Counted from the stretch's first letter, positions 8,165 to 16,918 are shown. The stretch: DNA of 64,000 nucleotides from Catenulispora rubra (GCF_015356825.1 NZ_JAACYW010000030.1:1-64000); one strand, 5' to 3'. The notes: generated from the letters alone by a model not told the origin. A program made the numbers and translations.

Positions 8165-8978
8165 GCCGTGGCGGCCTTCCGGATCGCGGCCCCGCCGCCG
8201 GATGGCGCGCGTCCCCGGCGTCCGGTACCACCGGCCGGGGCGTCGCGCCGAGATACAACCGGGCCACCTCCGGATCCTGGAGCAGGCCGGAGCCGGTTCC
8301 GGTGAGGCGTACCGTTCCGGCTTCCAGAACGGCGCCGAAGTCCGACACGGCGAGGCCGGAGCGGGCGTTCTGCTCCACGAGCAGTACCGTGCGGCCGGTC
8401 GCGGCAAGGCGGGTGACGCTTTCGAAGACGAGCCTGCGCGAGCCCGGGTCCAGGCCGATCGACGGCTCGTCCAGCAGCACGATCTTCGGGTCCAGAACCA
8501 GGGTGCGCGCGAGCTCGACCTGCTTCTGCTCGCCGCCGGACAGCGATCCGGCGTGCTCGTGGCGCCGGCGGGCGCAGATCGGGAACATCTCCATCGCGGC
8601 GTCGATCCGCTCGCGGACCAGCTTCTTGTCCTTGACCAGGTGCCCGCCCATGAGGAGGTTGTCGGCGACACTCATCGCCGGGAACAGGCTGCGCTCCTGC
8701 GGCACCTGGGCGATGCCGAGCAGCAGCCGCGCCTTCGGGCTCAGGGCGCCGATCTCCCGGCCCTCGTGCCGGATGCTGCCCAGGCGCGGTTTGATCAGGC
8801 CGCTGACGGCCTTCAGCACGGTGGACTTCCCGGCCCCGTTCGGGCCGATCAGGCAGGTGACGGTCCCGGCCGCGATCGTGAGGTCGACGCCCTTGAGGAT
8901 ATCGCCCGCACCGTAGCCGGCGACCACGCCGGACAGTTCGAGGATCGGTTCGGTGACGATCTCCGTCGTCGCACTCAT
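8148..8978 (-). CDS. livF: branched-chain amino-acid-type ABC transporter ATPase, LivF-like
   Basis: A 276-aa nucleotide-binding subunit of a hydrophobic-amino-acid (HAAT) importer. It has Walker A GPNGAGKST (45-53), signature LSGGEQKQVELARTL, Walker B IVLLDEPS, and the short LivF-type layout with PQERSLFPAMSVADNL. The start lies one base from the LivG stop. The last 35 or so residues are a Pro/Arg-rich tail longer than usual and overlap the downstream dehydrogenase gene. It powers uptake with LivG. The transported substrate is not necessarily an amino acid, because HAAT systems in actinomycete catabolic clusters also import aromatic and other small acids. Confidence 0.92.
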   Translation of the reverse strand: MSATTEIVTEPILELSGVVAGYGAGDILKGVDLTIAAGTVTCLIGPNGAGKSTVLKAVSGLIKPRLGSIRHEGREIGALSPKARLLLGIAQVPQERSLFPAMSVADNLLMGGHLVKDKKLVRERIDAAMEMFPICARRRHEHAGSLSGGEQKQVELARTLVLDPKIVLLDEPSIGLDPGSRRLVFESVTRLAATGRTVLLVEQNARSGLAVSDFGAVLEAGTVRLTGTGSGLLQDPEVARLYLGATPRPVVPDAGDARHPAAGPRSGRPPRRDHQL

Positions 8979-8979
8979 C

Positions 8980-9711
8980 TCAGTCTCCCAGGTACGCGTC
9001 GACCACGCGCGGGTCCCGTTGGGCGTCGGCCGGCGAGCCGGTGAAGATCCGGGCGCCCCGGTCCAGCACGATCACCGGGTCGCAGAGCCGCATGACGAAG
9101 CCCATGTCGTGCTCGACGACGAGGAAGGTGACTCCGGCGGCGTTCCGGTCCCGGATGTGCCGCTCCATGGTCTCGATCAGCACCGGGTTGACGCCCGCGG
9201 TCGGCTCGTCCAGCAGGACCAGCCGGGGCGAGCTCATCAGGACCGCCGCGAACTCCAGGAGTTTGCGCTGGCCGTAGGAGAGCTCCGAGGCCAGCAGGTC
9301 GGCGACGTGCGAGAGCCGGAACTCCGCCAGGAGCTCGCAGGCCCGTGCCCGGTCCGCCTTGGCGACCCGTGCGGTCAACAGCTGCCGCCAGGAGTATCCG
9401 CCGGCGACCACCATGTTCTCGACGACCGTCAGGTGCGGGAAGACCCGCGCCTGCTGGAACGTACGGGTCAGGCCCTTGCGATACAGCTTGCCCGCGTCGG
9501 CGTGCGTGACGTCCTGCCCGGCGAACCGGAACCGGCCGCCGTCCGGCTTGAGGTACCCGGTGACCAGATTGAACAGCGTGGTCTTGCCGCTGCCGTTCGG
9601 CCCGATCAAGCCGGTGACGCCGCCCTCGGCGACCTCGATCGCGCAACCGTCGAGGGCGCGGACCCCGCCGAAGACCTTGGTCGCCGCCTCGACTTCCAAC
9701 AGGGCACTCAT
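8980..9711 (-). CDS. livG: branched-chain amino-acid-type ABC transporter ATPase, LivG-like
   Basis: A 243-aa second ATPase of the HAAT importer. Walker A is GPNGSGKTT, the signature is LSYGQRKLLEFAAVL (the LivG variant of LSGGQ), Walker B is LVLLDEPTAGVNP, and the H-loop is VVEHDMGFVM. The ATG at 9711 overlaps the LivM stop by 4 nt, giving translational coupling. It forms the cytoplasmic ATPase heterodimer with the adjacent LivF. Confidence 0.93.
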   Translation of the reverse strand: MSALLEVEAATKVFGGVRALDGCAIEVAEGGVTGLIGPNGSGKTTLFNLVTGYLKPDGGRFRFAGQDVTHADAGKLYRKGLTRTFQQARVFPHLTVVENMVVAGGYSWRQLLTARVAKADRARACELLAEFRLSHVADLLASELSYGQRKLLEFAAVLMSSPRLVLLDEPTAGVNPVLIETMERHIRDRNAAGVTFLVVEHDMGFVMRLCDPVIVLDRGARIFTGSPADAQRDPRVVDAYLGD

Positions 9712-10748
9712 ATGGCCACCCCCCGGACCTTTTCGGACAGCTTCAGCGCGGCGGCGGGCCCGGCGCCGCCGGCCGCCCCGTCGCGGGCCAGACGGGAGAC
9801 GCGGAGCCGGTCGGCGACCGTCGGGACGATGCCGCGCGGCATCAAGAGCATGATCAAAAGGAACACGCCCGCGTAGGCGATCAGGTAGAACTGGTTGCCG
9901 CCGAGCTGGTACGCCAGATACTGCTGCGCCGGGACCAGGATCAGGGCGCCGAGGACCGGGCCCCACAGGGTCGCGCGGCCCCCGAGGAAGACCATCAGGA
10001 CCATGCCGATGGTCAGCAGCGGGTCGAAAGCGTAGCGCGGATAGATGAAGCCCTGGTAGTAGGCCCACACTCCGCCGGCCATCGCCGCGAGGCCGACGCT
10101 CACTGCGAACGCCACGACCTTGATGCCGGTGACGCGGACGCCGATCCCGCGCGCCTTGTCCTCGTCGGCGGCGACCGCCTGCAGGGACAGGCCGACCTTG
10201 CTGCGCGTCGCGCCGAACGTGAGCAGCATCGCGACGAGCAGCAGGACCAGCATCGCGTAGTAGAAGGGCCATTCGAAGTGGTCCAACCCGAACGGGGGGA
10301 CCGGCAGCGACTTGCCCTGTGACCCTCCGGTCCAGGACCGGAGGTTCGTCGCCAGGGTCTGCGCGACGAACAGCAGGGTGATCGTCACGATCGCGAAGAC
10401 GTCCGAGCGGGTGCGCATCGCGATGAACGCGACGGGGATGCCGATCGCGGCGGCCAGCAGACCGACGAGCGGAAGCCAGTAGAAGGGCTCGTATCCGCTG
10501 GTCACCTGCCGGTGCTGGAACAGCAGTGCCACGCTGTAGGCGCCGACGCCGAAGAACGCCGCGTGCCCCAGCGACGGATAGCCGGCGAAGCCTCCGACCA
10601 GGTTCCACGAGCTGGCCAGCGCCGCGTACATGAGCGTGAAGAACAGCAGGTTGAGGACCCAGTGGTCCAGCCCGAACAGCGGAAGACTCACGGCGATGAC
10701 GGTGAATCCCCCGCCCCGCACGGCACTCAGACTTGTCCGGCGCGTCAC
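9708..10748 (-). CDS. livM: branched-chain amino-acid-type ABC transporter permease, LivM-like
   Basis: A 346-aa integral membrane permease with many hydrophobic helices. It shows the LivM signature around SWNLVGGFAGYPSLGHAAFFGVGAY and the later GGVWAYYQGFIYP and FLGGRATLWGPVLGA segments. The C-terminus ends in a charged cytoplasmic tail. Start and stop overlap LivH and LivG by 4 nt each. It forms the membrane channel with LivH. Confidence 0.92.
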   Translation of the reverse strand: MTRRTSLSAVRGGGFTVIAVSLPLFGLDHWVLNLLFFTLMYAALASSWNLVGGFAGYPSLGHAAFFGVGAYSVALLFQHRQVTSGYEPFYWLPLVGLLAAAIGIPVAFIAMRTRSDVFAIVTITLLFVAQTLATNLRSWTGGSQGKSLPVPPFGLDHFEWPFYYAMLVLLLVAMLLTFGATRSKVGLSLQAVAADEDKARGIGVRVTGIKVVAFAVSVGLAAMAGGVWAYYQGFIYPRYAFDPLLTIGMVLMVFLGGRATLWGPVLGALILVPAQQYLAYQLGGNQFYLIAYAGVFLLIMLLMPRGIVPTVADRLRVSRLARDGAAGGAGPAAALKLSEKVRGVAI

Positions 10749-11623
10749 AGCGACCCCCTTTCCGTGGCCCCGAACATGCCCTGCGGACGGACCAGCAGGA
10801 CCGCGAGCAGGATGATGAAGAACGTGAACTCCGCCCAGGTCGGGTTGATCGTCGAGGCGACGACCGCCGAGGACGTGGAGATGATGATCGCGGCCAACAC
10901 CGCACCGCCGATGCTGCCCATGCCGCCGAGGACCACGACTGACAGCAGCTTGCTGATGAGGTCGTAGTGGCTTCCCGCGTTGAAGGGGAACAGGAGTCCG
11001 TACACGGCGCCCGCCGCGCCGGCCGTCGCCGCGCCCAGGCCGAAGCCGAACGCCGACACCCGCTGGGTGTCCACGCCGAGCAGCCGCGCGCTGGCCGGGT
11101 TCTGGACCGTGGCCCGCACCGCGCGGCCGAAGCCGGTGAAGCGCAGGATCGCGTAGAGCACGGCCAGGAGCACGATCGACAGCGTGAACGCGGCCAGGCC
11201 GACCAGCGTCACCTGATACCCGAACAGCGTCCAGCTCTTGTTGGCGTAAGAAGTGTTGATGGCGCGGAGGTCGGTCTTCCAGACGACGCTCATCACGCCC
11301 TCGATCAGCAGCGCGACGGCGAACGTCACCAGCAGGCTGAGCTGTGCCGAGTCCTCACGGCGCAGTGGTCTCAGGAACACCGCCTGGACCGCGACGCCGA
11401 TCACGAACATCGCGGCGGTGGTGATCGGGATGGCCAGGAACGGGTCGATCCCGAATTTGGTGAACAGGGTGTAGGACAGGTACGCGGCCAGGATCACCAT
11501 CGCGCCCTGGGCGAGGTTGACGACTTTCATGACCCCGAAGATCAGGGTCTGGCCGGAGGCCATCAGCGCCAGGACCCCGCCGGTGAGGACACCGAAGATG
11601 ATCCCTTGGATCAGTGCGTGCAT
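10745..11623 (-). CDS. livH: branched-chain amino-acid-type ABC transporter permease, LivH-like
   Basis: A 292-aa membrane permease beginning MHALIQGIIFGVLTGGVLAL, with about eight hydrophobic helices. It has the conserved KVVNLAQGAMVILAAY loop, the coupling segment GFGRAVRATVQNPASARLLGVD and the C-terminal VVVLGGMGSIGGA motif. The ATG at 11623 lies 2 nt after the binding-protein stop. A longer upstream reading has no hydrophobic start and would run into that gene. It pairs with LivM. Confidence 0.92.
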   Translation of the reverse strand: MHALIQGIIFGVLTGGVLALMASGQTLIFGVMKVVNLAQGAMVILAAYLSYTLFTKFGIDPFLAIPITTAAMFVIGVAVQAVFLRPLRREDSAQLSLLVTFAVALLIEGVMSVVWKTDLRAINTSYANKSWTLFGYQVTLVGLAAFTLSIVLLAVLYAILRFTGFGRAVRATVQNPASARLLGVDTQRVSAFGFGLGAATAGAAGAVYGLLFPFNAGSHYDLISKLLSVVVLGGMGSIGGAVLAAIIISTSSAVVASTINPTWAEFTFFIILLAVLLVRPQGMFGATERGSL

Positions 11624-11625
11624 GC

Positions 11626-12882
11626 TCAGCCGCCCCAGTTCGGCTTCGGGAAGACCGGCGCGGCCTGCGCACGGTCCGCCGGGTAGACCGGGGTGAGCTT
11701 GCCGTTCTCCCACTCGACCAGCGTGAAGGCGCCCTGCGGCCGGCCTACGGCGTCCCAGCTGAGCGTGCCGAGGACGGTGGGCCAGCTTCCGGAGTGCAGA
11801 GTGCTGATGACGGTGGCGTTGTCGATCTTGCCGGCCTGCTTGGCGACGTCCTCGACCAGCTGCCCGGCGGCGTACGCCTCGGCGGTGGAGTTGTCGATCT
11901 GGTCGATGGTGCCGCCGTACTTGGCCAGGTAGGCCGACGCGAACTCGGCACTGCCCGGGGCCTTCGTCGCGGGATACCAGTCACCGGCGGAGAAGACCCC
12001 GGCGACATTCCCGGCGCCGACCTTGTCCGGGAACTCCACCGGCGAGTTCGCGCCGTTGGACATGAACAGGAACTTCGGCGAGAACTTCAGCTGCACCATG
12101 GACTTGACCTGGCTGTACGCGTCCGAGCTCTGGGTCCCGCTGACCACGACGTCCGGGTTCGCGGCGGCGACCTTGGCCATGACCGGCCCGAGGTCCAAGG
12201 TCTCGGCGGCGTACACCTGCTTGTACACCGTCCGGATCCCGGCCGCCTCGAAGCGCGCCCGGATGTCCTCGGCGATCGGCGCCGAGAACGGGTCGTCGAG
12301 CTCCGCGTACGCGGCGGTTTTGGGCCGCTGATCGGCGGGCAGGGACAGGATCCAGTCCGCGAAGACCTCTCCGGACTGCACGACCGGCGCCGGCTGGACG
12401 AAGAACAGATTGCCGAGCTTCTGGTCGAACACGGCGGGACCGCCGCCAGCCGGCTCGATGAACGCGTAGCCGTAGCGCTTCGCGACCTGCGAGGCGGGGA
12501 CCGTCAGCAGGCTGGAGAAGGGACCGAAGACCAGGTCCGCATGGTCGCGGTTGATGAGGTTCTGGTAGTTGGTGACGACCTGGTCGGTGCTGGAGGCGTC
12601 GTCGACGACCTTGATGGTGACCTGGCGGCCGAGGATGCCGCCGCTCTTGTTGACCGTGTCGGCCCACAGCTGGTAGCCCCTCTGCACCGCCTTCCCGCTG
12701 TCGGCGAAGTCCCCGGTCAGCGACAGCGAGGCGCCGATGACCAGCGGCCCGCTGGTCTTGCCAGCGGCCGCGCCACGGCCTGTGGACGAACCGGTCGACT
12801 TCGCGCACGCGCCGACGCCCGCGACCACGACCACGGCGGCCAGCAGCGCCGCCGGACTCAGAAAACGATTGCGTCTATCCAT
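11626..12882 (-). CDS. ABC transporter substrate-binding lipoprotein (HAAT family)
   Basis: A 418-aa extracellular receptor. The N-terminus MDRRNRF plus a hydrophobic stretch ends in a lipobox (GVGAC), with lipidated Cys26. A type I periplasmic-binding fold (Leu/Ile/Val-binding-protein family) follows, starting LVIGASLSLTGDFADSG and including the QVVTNYQNLINRDHADLVFGPFSS region. The ATG at 12882 gives a proper signal peptide, whereas an upstream in-frame extension of 51 codons would bury it. First gene of the importer-dehydrogenase operon. Two perfect CAATCGATTG operators lie 81-106 nt upstream and a third related site overlaps codons 4-7. The ligand is unknown; co-regulation with the M24/ALDH/E1 operon says it is that pathway's substrate. 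Confidence 0.9.
   Translation of the reverse strand: MDRRNRFLSPAALLAAVVVVAGVGACAKSTGSSTGRGAAAGKTSGPLVIGASLSLTGDFADSGKAVQRGYQLWADTVNKSGGILGRQVTIKVVDDASSTDQVVTNYQNLINRDHADLVFGPFSSLLTVPASQVAKRYGYAFIEPAGGGPAVFDQKLGNLFFVQPAPVVQSGEVFADWILSLPADQRPKTAAYAELDDPFSAPIAEDIRARFEAAGIRTVYKQVYAAETLDLGPVMAKVAAANPDVVVSGTQSSDAYSQVKSMVQLKFSPKFLFMSNGANSPVEFPDKVGAGNVAGVFSAGDWYPATKAPGSAEFASAYLAKYGGTIDQIDNSTAEAYAAGQLVEDVAKQAGKIDNATVISTLHSGSWPTVLGTLSWDAVGRPQGAFTLVEWENGKLTPVYPADRAQAAPVFPKPNWGG
12863..12872. promoter_or_regulatory. LacI-type operator within the binding-protein gene start
   Basis: The complementary strand reads GCAATCGTTT, identical to ten bases of the two sites before the M24 operon. It lies inside codons 4-7 of the substrate-binding protein gene, a plausible roadblock or looping site. 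Confidence 0.55.
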
Positions 12883-12962
12883 GGCCGAACTCCTCGTGCC
12901 AGAGAAATGAGAGAGCTGATCCCCAGGGGTCAGAGCCCCGGGCATGGGCGGATCCGACGTCA

Positions 12963-12988
12963 CAATCGATTGCAGTAACAATCGATTG
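12963..12988. promoter_or_regulatory. tandem perfect LacI-type operators of the transporter operon
   Basis: Two copies of the perfect palindrome CAATCGATTG (12963-12972 and 12979-12988) are spaced 16 bp centre to centre, upstream of the leftward transporter operon. The sequence matches the sites flanking the LacI-family gene 7 kb away, indicating one regulon. Confidence 0.8.
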
Positions 12989-13115
12989 CAAGCACGATGG
13001 CGCGCAAAGGCGGGAGGTGTCAAGAGTTTCGTCACACGGTCGCAACAGGACGGATCTGGAGCTTCGGGCGTACCTGTCCGAACAGTGCGCCTGCCGATAA
13101 TGTCGTCCAGACAGG

Positions 13116-13860
13116 TCAGGCCACGTGTTGGTACTCGTGGATGATGCCACCGAGTCGGTCGTGTCGACGGATATCAAGGCCGGTGATGCGCTGTGGGTCG
13201 GCGATTGGTGCGGGCACTGCACGTAGCGGCGCGGCCTGCTCCATCGCTTGGCGAGCCCAATAGTGGTTGTAGGTCTCGTACTCGTGCAGGGCGTGCAGCA
13301 GGTGACGCTGGTTCCAGATCAAGGTGCGGTCCAGCAGCTCGCGGCGGCAGGTCTGCACCCACCGCGCCATGACCGAGTTCATCCGCGGCACCCGGATGCC
13401 ACTGAGCACGACCTGAATCCAGGCCTGCGCAAGGATCTCGTCGAACAGCGGCGGGAACTTCGCATCCCGGTTCCGGATCAGGTACTTGACCGCGGCTCCG
13501 GCTTCTTCCAGATCCATGACCAGGTTCCGCGCCGCTTGCGCGACCCACGCAGCAGTGGGATGGGCCGTGGTGCCCAGCACACGGACCCGCCGCGTGGCGT
13601 GCCCGATAACAGCCAGGATGCACTGGCGCTGCCCGTTCAGCGTGACGGTCTCGATGAAGTCGCACGCCAGCAGCGCGTCAGCCTGGCTGCGCAGGAACGC
13701 GGCCTAGGTCGTGACGGTGCGCTCGGGCGCCGCCTTTGATGCCCTCGTCCTTGAGAATCTCCCAGACGGTCGAGACCGCGACCTTTATGCCCAGAGTAGC
13801 CAGCTCGCCATACACGCGGCGATAACCGCAGCTTGGGTTCTCCCTGACCAGGCGCAGCAC
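13116..13860 (-). pseudogene. IS integrase/transposase remnant (rve domain), interrupted
   Basis: An integrase-core transposase reading right to left. A helix-rich segment (VLRLVRENPSCGYRRVYGEL) spans about 13740-13860 and the catalytic and C-terminal part (LIRNRDAKF ... GGIIHEYQHVA) ends at 13116. The gene is dead in three ways. An extra A near 13738 shifts the frame. A TAG at about 13706 replaces what should be Trp. The 5' part is cut off by the IS5-type element inserted at 13861. A few codons continue in frame at 15170 after that element, proving the insertion order, but the N-terminal coding region is missing. Fragments of the same family occur at 22.9 kb. Confidence 0.8.
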
Positions 13861-13871
13861 TAGGGCGTGTT

Positions 13872-14183
13872 TTAGAAGTCGCGTGGAGGTGTGGCGCTGT
13901 AGCGGGCAGTGAGCCAGATCGTGACGTCTCGGGCGATGCGGCCGAGGTCGTGCTGAACGGTGAGCTCGTGCTCGCGGTAGCGGGCATCTCGCAGCTCGAC
14001 CTCGTAGCCGCCGTCGTCCAGCAGCGATACCGAGGCGAACCAGTCCTGTTCTTCGCCGTCGTTCTGAACTACGACGAAGGTGTTGTCGGTGTGGTTCAGC
14101 TTCTGAAACATCATGAACAGCCCGTCCTCGGAGGGGCTCGCGGTGCTGTCGCCGTTCTCGGCGTCGGCAATATAGCCGGGCAT
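13872..14183 (-). CDS. IS passenger protein, unknown function
   Basis: A 103-aa acidic protein between the transposase gene and the left inverted repeat. It has no signal peptide or membrane segment; predicted beta-rich stretches (TFVVVQND, WFASVSLLDDGGYEVELRD) are followed by a helix (HDLGRIARDVTIWLTARYS). A good GGAAGGA ribosome-binding site precedes the ATG at 14183. The stop codon TAA (13874-13872) lies within the terminal inverted repeat, so the gene evolved with the element. I do not recognise the family. The small, acidic, beta-then-helix character resembles immunity or regulatory proteins, but that is only impression. A role in regulating transposition is another possibility. Confidence 0.7.
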   Translation of the reverse strand: MPGYIADAENGDSTASPSEDGLFMMFQKLNHTDNTFVVVQNDGEEQDWFASVSLLDDGGYEVELRDARYREHELTVQHDLGRIARDVTIWLTARYSATPPRDF

Positions 14184-14242
14184 CGGGGTCCTTCCGGTTC
14201 AGGCGGTGTGCGGGCACCAGCATGGCAGGCGCCGATCGGGGA

Positions 14243-15112
14243 TCACAGCCACTCGGCCAGCGCGGCAATGGTCACGGTGGCGGTGAACCGGACGGCGAGT
14301 TTGTCATATCTGGTGGCCACGGCGCGGTACCGCTTGAGCCGGTTGATCCCGCACTCCACGGCGTGGCGCAGCTTGTAGTCATCCTTGTCGAACACCGGCG
14401 GGCGGCCACCTGCGCTGCCGCGTCGTTTGCGTCCGGCGATCTGGTCGCGGCGCTCCGGGATGGTGGCCCGGATCCCGCGCTTGCGCAGGTAGGCCCGGTT
14501 GGCCTTCGAGCAGTACGCCTTGTCCGCGCGCACCCGGTCCGGACGGCACCGCGGCCTGCCGGCTCCGATGCGCGGCACCCGGATCGCCTCCAGGACCGGC
14601 ACGAACTGCGGGGAGTCCCCGCGCTGCCCAGCGGTGACCACCAGCGCGAGCAGCCGCTGACCGTGTTCACATGCGAGGTGAATCTTGCTGGTCAGCCCGC
14701 CCCGAGACCGCCCCAGACCGTGATCGGCGGGCTCGGCCTGCACCCCGCCAGGCGGCTCCTTCTGCGCCGCTCCGTCCCTGCGGGCACCGGCCGCATGCTG
14801 GTGAGCCCGGCAGATCGTGGAGTCCACCGACACATCCCAAATGATCCGCTCGGCAGCATCAGCCCTGGCCTGCAGCTGTGTGAGCAGCATCGCCCACACA
14901 CCCTCGCGCTGCCAACGCCGGAACAGACCGTAGACCGTCTGCCAAGGCCCGTACTCTTCTGGCAGGTCACGCCACGGCAGACCAGTGCGGACTCGATTCC
15001 GCACCCCATCGATCAGCCTGCGCTGGCACAGCGCGGGCCGCCCCGAGGCCGCCACCGGCAACAACGGCTCCAGCGCCGCCCACTGCGCATTATTCAAGTC
15101 CCCACGCGCCAC
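14243..15112 (-). CDS. IS5-family DDE transposase
   Basis: A 289-aa transposase. The N-terminal helix-turn-helix-like domain ([19 protein letters not shown], then [24 protein letters not shown]) is followed by an RNase-H-fold DDE catalytic domain. Its first Asp is in [14 protein letters not shown], the [14 protein letters not shown] strand follows, the second Asp is in RADKAYCSK, and the C-terminal Glu region is [22 protein letters not shown]. The frame is intact and it sits between perfect inverted repeats, so it could be functional. It catalyses cut-and-paste movement of the element at TA targets. Confidence 0.9.
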   Translation of the reverse strand: MARGDLNNAQWAALEPLLPVAASGRPALCQRRLIDGVRNRVRTGLPWRDLPEEYGPWQTVYGLFRRWQREGVWAMLLTQLQARADAAERIIWDVSVDSTICRAHQHAAGARRDGAAQKEPPGGVQAEPADHGLGRSRGGLTSKIHLACEHGQRLLALVVTAGQRGDSPQFVPVLEAIRVPRIGAGRPRCRPDRVRADKAYCSKANRAYLRKRGIRATIPERRDQIAGRKRRGSAGGRPPVFDKDDYKLRHAVECGINRLKRYRAVATRYDKLAVRFTATVTIAALAEWL

Positions 15113-15318
15113 ACCGAGATCATCCCGGCATGGCGCGTTCAGCGCAGCAGGGTTCTAAAACACGCCCTAGACGCCTCACTCGTGCAGGCGGCCAGCCATG
15201 TCTCGGTCGCCCCTCAGCCCTGGCAGCAGTCTCACCCGAAGGGAGCGTTGGCCAACTTCAGTGAGACGAGACTGACTCTTCGGCCAGCTTGGATGAGAAC
15301 TGGCCAGGTCCACTGAGA

Positions 15319-15334
15319 CAGGTCAGCTGACCTG
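15319..15334. promoter_or_regulatory. perfect 16-bp palindrome before a small gene
   Basis: CAGGTCAGCTGACCTG is a perfect 16-bp palindrome ending directly at the GTG start of the following small open frame. It could be an operator or the relic of an insertion-sequence end; no regulator is evident nearby. Confidence 0.4.
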
Positions 15335-15589
15335 GTGAAGACCTACCATGCCGAGGTCGCTAAGCGTCTGGAACTCAAAGAAGGCCGGCTCGGCAAGCTG
15401 AAGTGGATGCTGCCCGTCGGCACCGACGGGACCACCGCTATCGTCCAGCCCCACCTGGACCCCTACCTTGCGGCGACTATGGCTGGCTACGGACACTTTG
15501 ATCGGTTCGTGATGGAGCGCTACGTCTTCGGCTGGCGCCCCGCCAGCTTCATCGACCGGAAGCTCCGGCCCTTCGTGAACGGCGAGTAG
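15335..15589 (+). CDS. small hypothetical protein, probably a gene remnant
   Basis: An 84-codon frame (GTG start) whose codon use (G/C third bases, balanced composition) looks like real coding DNA. It reads VKTYHAEVAKRLELKEGR and continues with a Tyr/Phe/Arg-rich second half ending FVNGE. A stop lies seven codons upstream in frame and no strong ribosome-binding site is visible. It may be the 3' end of a larger gene cut by transposition. A hairpin follows the stop. I do not recognise the family. Confidence 0.45.
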   Translation: MKTYHAEVAKRLELKEGRLGKLKWMLPVGTDGTTAIVQPHLDPYLAATMAGYGHFDRFVMERYVFGWRPASFIDRKLRPFVNGE

Positions 15590-15597
15590 GTCCCGAC

Positions 15598-15631
15598 GCC
15601 CGGCGGCCCAGGACAACCCCCGCCGCCGGGC
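15598..15631 (+). terminator. hairpin after the small gene
   Basis: A 10-bp perfect inverted repeat, GCCCGGCGGC (15598-15607) and its complement (15622-15631), lies 9 nt after the stop at 15589. No T-run follows, as is common for actinomycete terminators. Confidence 0.55.
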
Positions 15632-15782
15632 GATCCTGCGGCCGCCAGGGCTTCGCCGCGATCTTCAACGGCTGAGACGCGCACCGCTGGCGGGAAGCGG
15701 CTCACAACTTGCCTTACTTGCCTAAAGCTCCTGCAACACCCTCACCAGCAGGAAGGCTTGACAACCCAAGATAACACTCGAC

Positions 15783-16583
15783 CTGGTCTACCAGTGCCGC
15801 CTTCCGCTGTCCACGAGCACCGTCACCTACGTCGCCGACCTGCTGCGCAAGCATCTGAAGGCGATCGGATCACGCTGGCGATCCCGGTCCGCGGGCCAGA
15901 CCGCGGTGCTGGTGCTCGCGGTGCTGCGCCACGACCAGCACGCCGCCGACCTGGCCAGCGGCAACGACGTGTCCGACACGACGATCCGGCGCTGGACCAA
16001 CGAGGTCGTCGACCTGCTCGCGGCCAAGGCGCCGCGCCTGGACCGCGCCCTGAAGAAGATCGCCCGACGCGGCGGGGAGGTCGTCCTGATCGACGGCACC
16101 TTGATCCCCACCCGCCGCCGCACCGGCCAGGCCAACAGGCACAACTACTCCGGTAAGCACCACCGCCACGGCCTGCACTTCCTCGCCCTCACCGACGAGA
16201 ACGGCCGCCTGGCCTGGATCTCCGCCGCCAGACCCGGCCGCACCCACGACGCCACCGCCGCCCGCCACGACCACATCGTCGACCACCTGAAAGCCGCCGG
16301 CCTCGGCGCCCTGGCAGACCTCGGCTTCCTCGGCGTGGACAAGCCAGCCGACCCCGACGACCTGGTCATCATCACCGGCTACAAGGCCACCCGCTACCGC
16401 AAACTCACGACCGGTCAGAAAACCGCCAACAAGATCCTGGCCGCCGGACGCGCACCCGTCGAGCACGGCTTCGCCCACCTCAAAAACTGGCGCATCCTCA
16501 CCAAACTCCGCACCAACCCCGCCCGCGCCACCAACCTGCTGCGCGCCCTGCTCGTCCTGACCAACGTCGAAGCCGATCGATGA
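15783..16583 (+). pseudogene. IS5-type (DDE_4-like) transposase with doubtful start
   Basis: From about 15783 the frame reads LVYQCRLPLSTSTVTYVADL and continues to 16583, about 267 residues, the normal length for this family. It has DLASGNDVSDTTIRRWTNEV (helix-turn-helix), VVLIDGTLIPT (first catalytic Asp), SGKHHRHG, HDATAARHD, DLGFLGVD and the C-terminal VEHGFAHLKNWRILTKLR (catalytic Glu). No ATG or GTG occurs in frame before GTG 15906, which would cut off the N-terminal domain; upstream codons are CTG, CTC, ACA and ATA, then a TGA at 15759. Either the start was lost or initiation is unusual. Clear inverted repeats were not found, so the element is probably dead. Confidence 0.7.
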
Positions 16584-16918
16584 CAGATGATCTAGACCCA
16601 AGACAGTCGCAGCCAACCAGCACGAGCACCTACCAACCCTGCCACGCCAGCGGCCTGACCAGCTACTTCAAGATGGCAACCGCCCAATCGGTTAATGGCC
16701 GGTCTCGAGTGCGGCCGGCATGCCTTCGGTGCTGTCGGCACCCGCCTGTCCTTGCCACCAAGCCACAGGGCCCCGCCTCTACACGGTGAGCCCAGTCGCC
16801 CGCCCGGGCCAGCACATGCACATCGACGCCACCCCGCTCGATATGCTCGCGCTGCTCGACGACGGGATCGGGCGGCCGCGTCGACCGGCTGGAGACCCTT
16901 GCGCGCACCCGGCGGTGA
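16584..16918. other. transposon debris with an integrase-core fragment
   Basis: No intact gene. At 16801-16875 the + strand encodes about 25 residues (GQHMHIDATPLDMLALLDDG) matching the first-Asp strand of an rve-type transposase of the Mu/Tn family. It is flanked by non-coding sequence. The rest shows nothing recognisable. Confidence 0.55.

Larger units (their letters stand above)
13863..15167. mobile_element. complete IS5-family (IS427-like) insertion sequence with passenger gene
   Basis: A 1305-bp element bounded by perfect 15-bp terminal inverted repeats (GGGCGTGTTTTAGAA at 13863-13877 and its complement at 15153-15167), flanked by TA on both sides (13861-13862, 15168-15169). A TA duplication within CTAG is the usual IS427-group signature. 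It carries a full DDE transposase and, in the same direction, a 103-codon unrelated gene. It lies inside the older integrase gene; removing it rejoins that reading frame. Intact ends and transposase suggest it is young and possibly active. Confidence 0.88.

Noticed and set aside
15764-16603. ACCCAAGA direct repeats flanking the second transposase, as a target duplication
   Set aside because: No inverted repeats adjoin them, and IS5-type elements make 2-4 bp duplications; likely coincidence.
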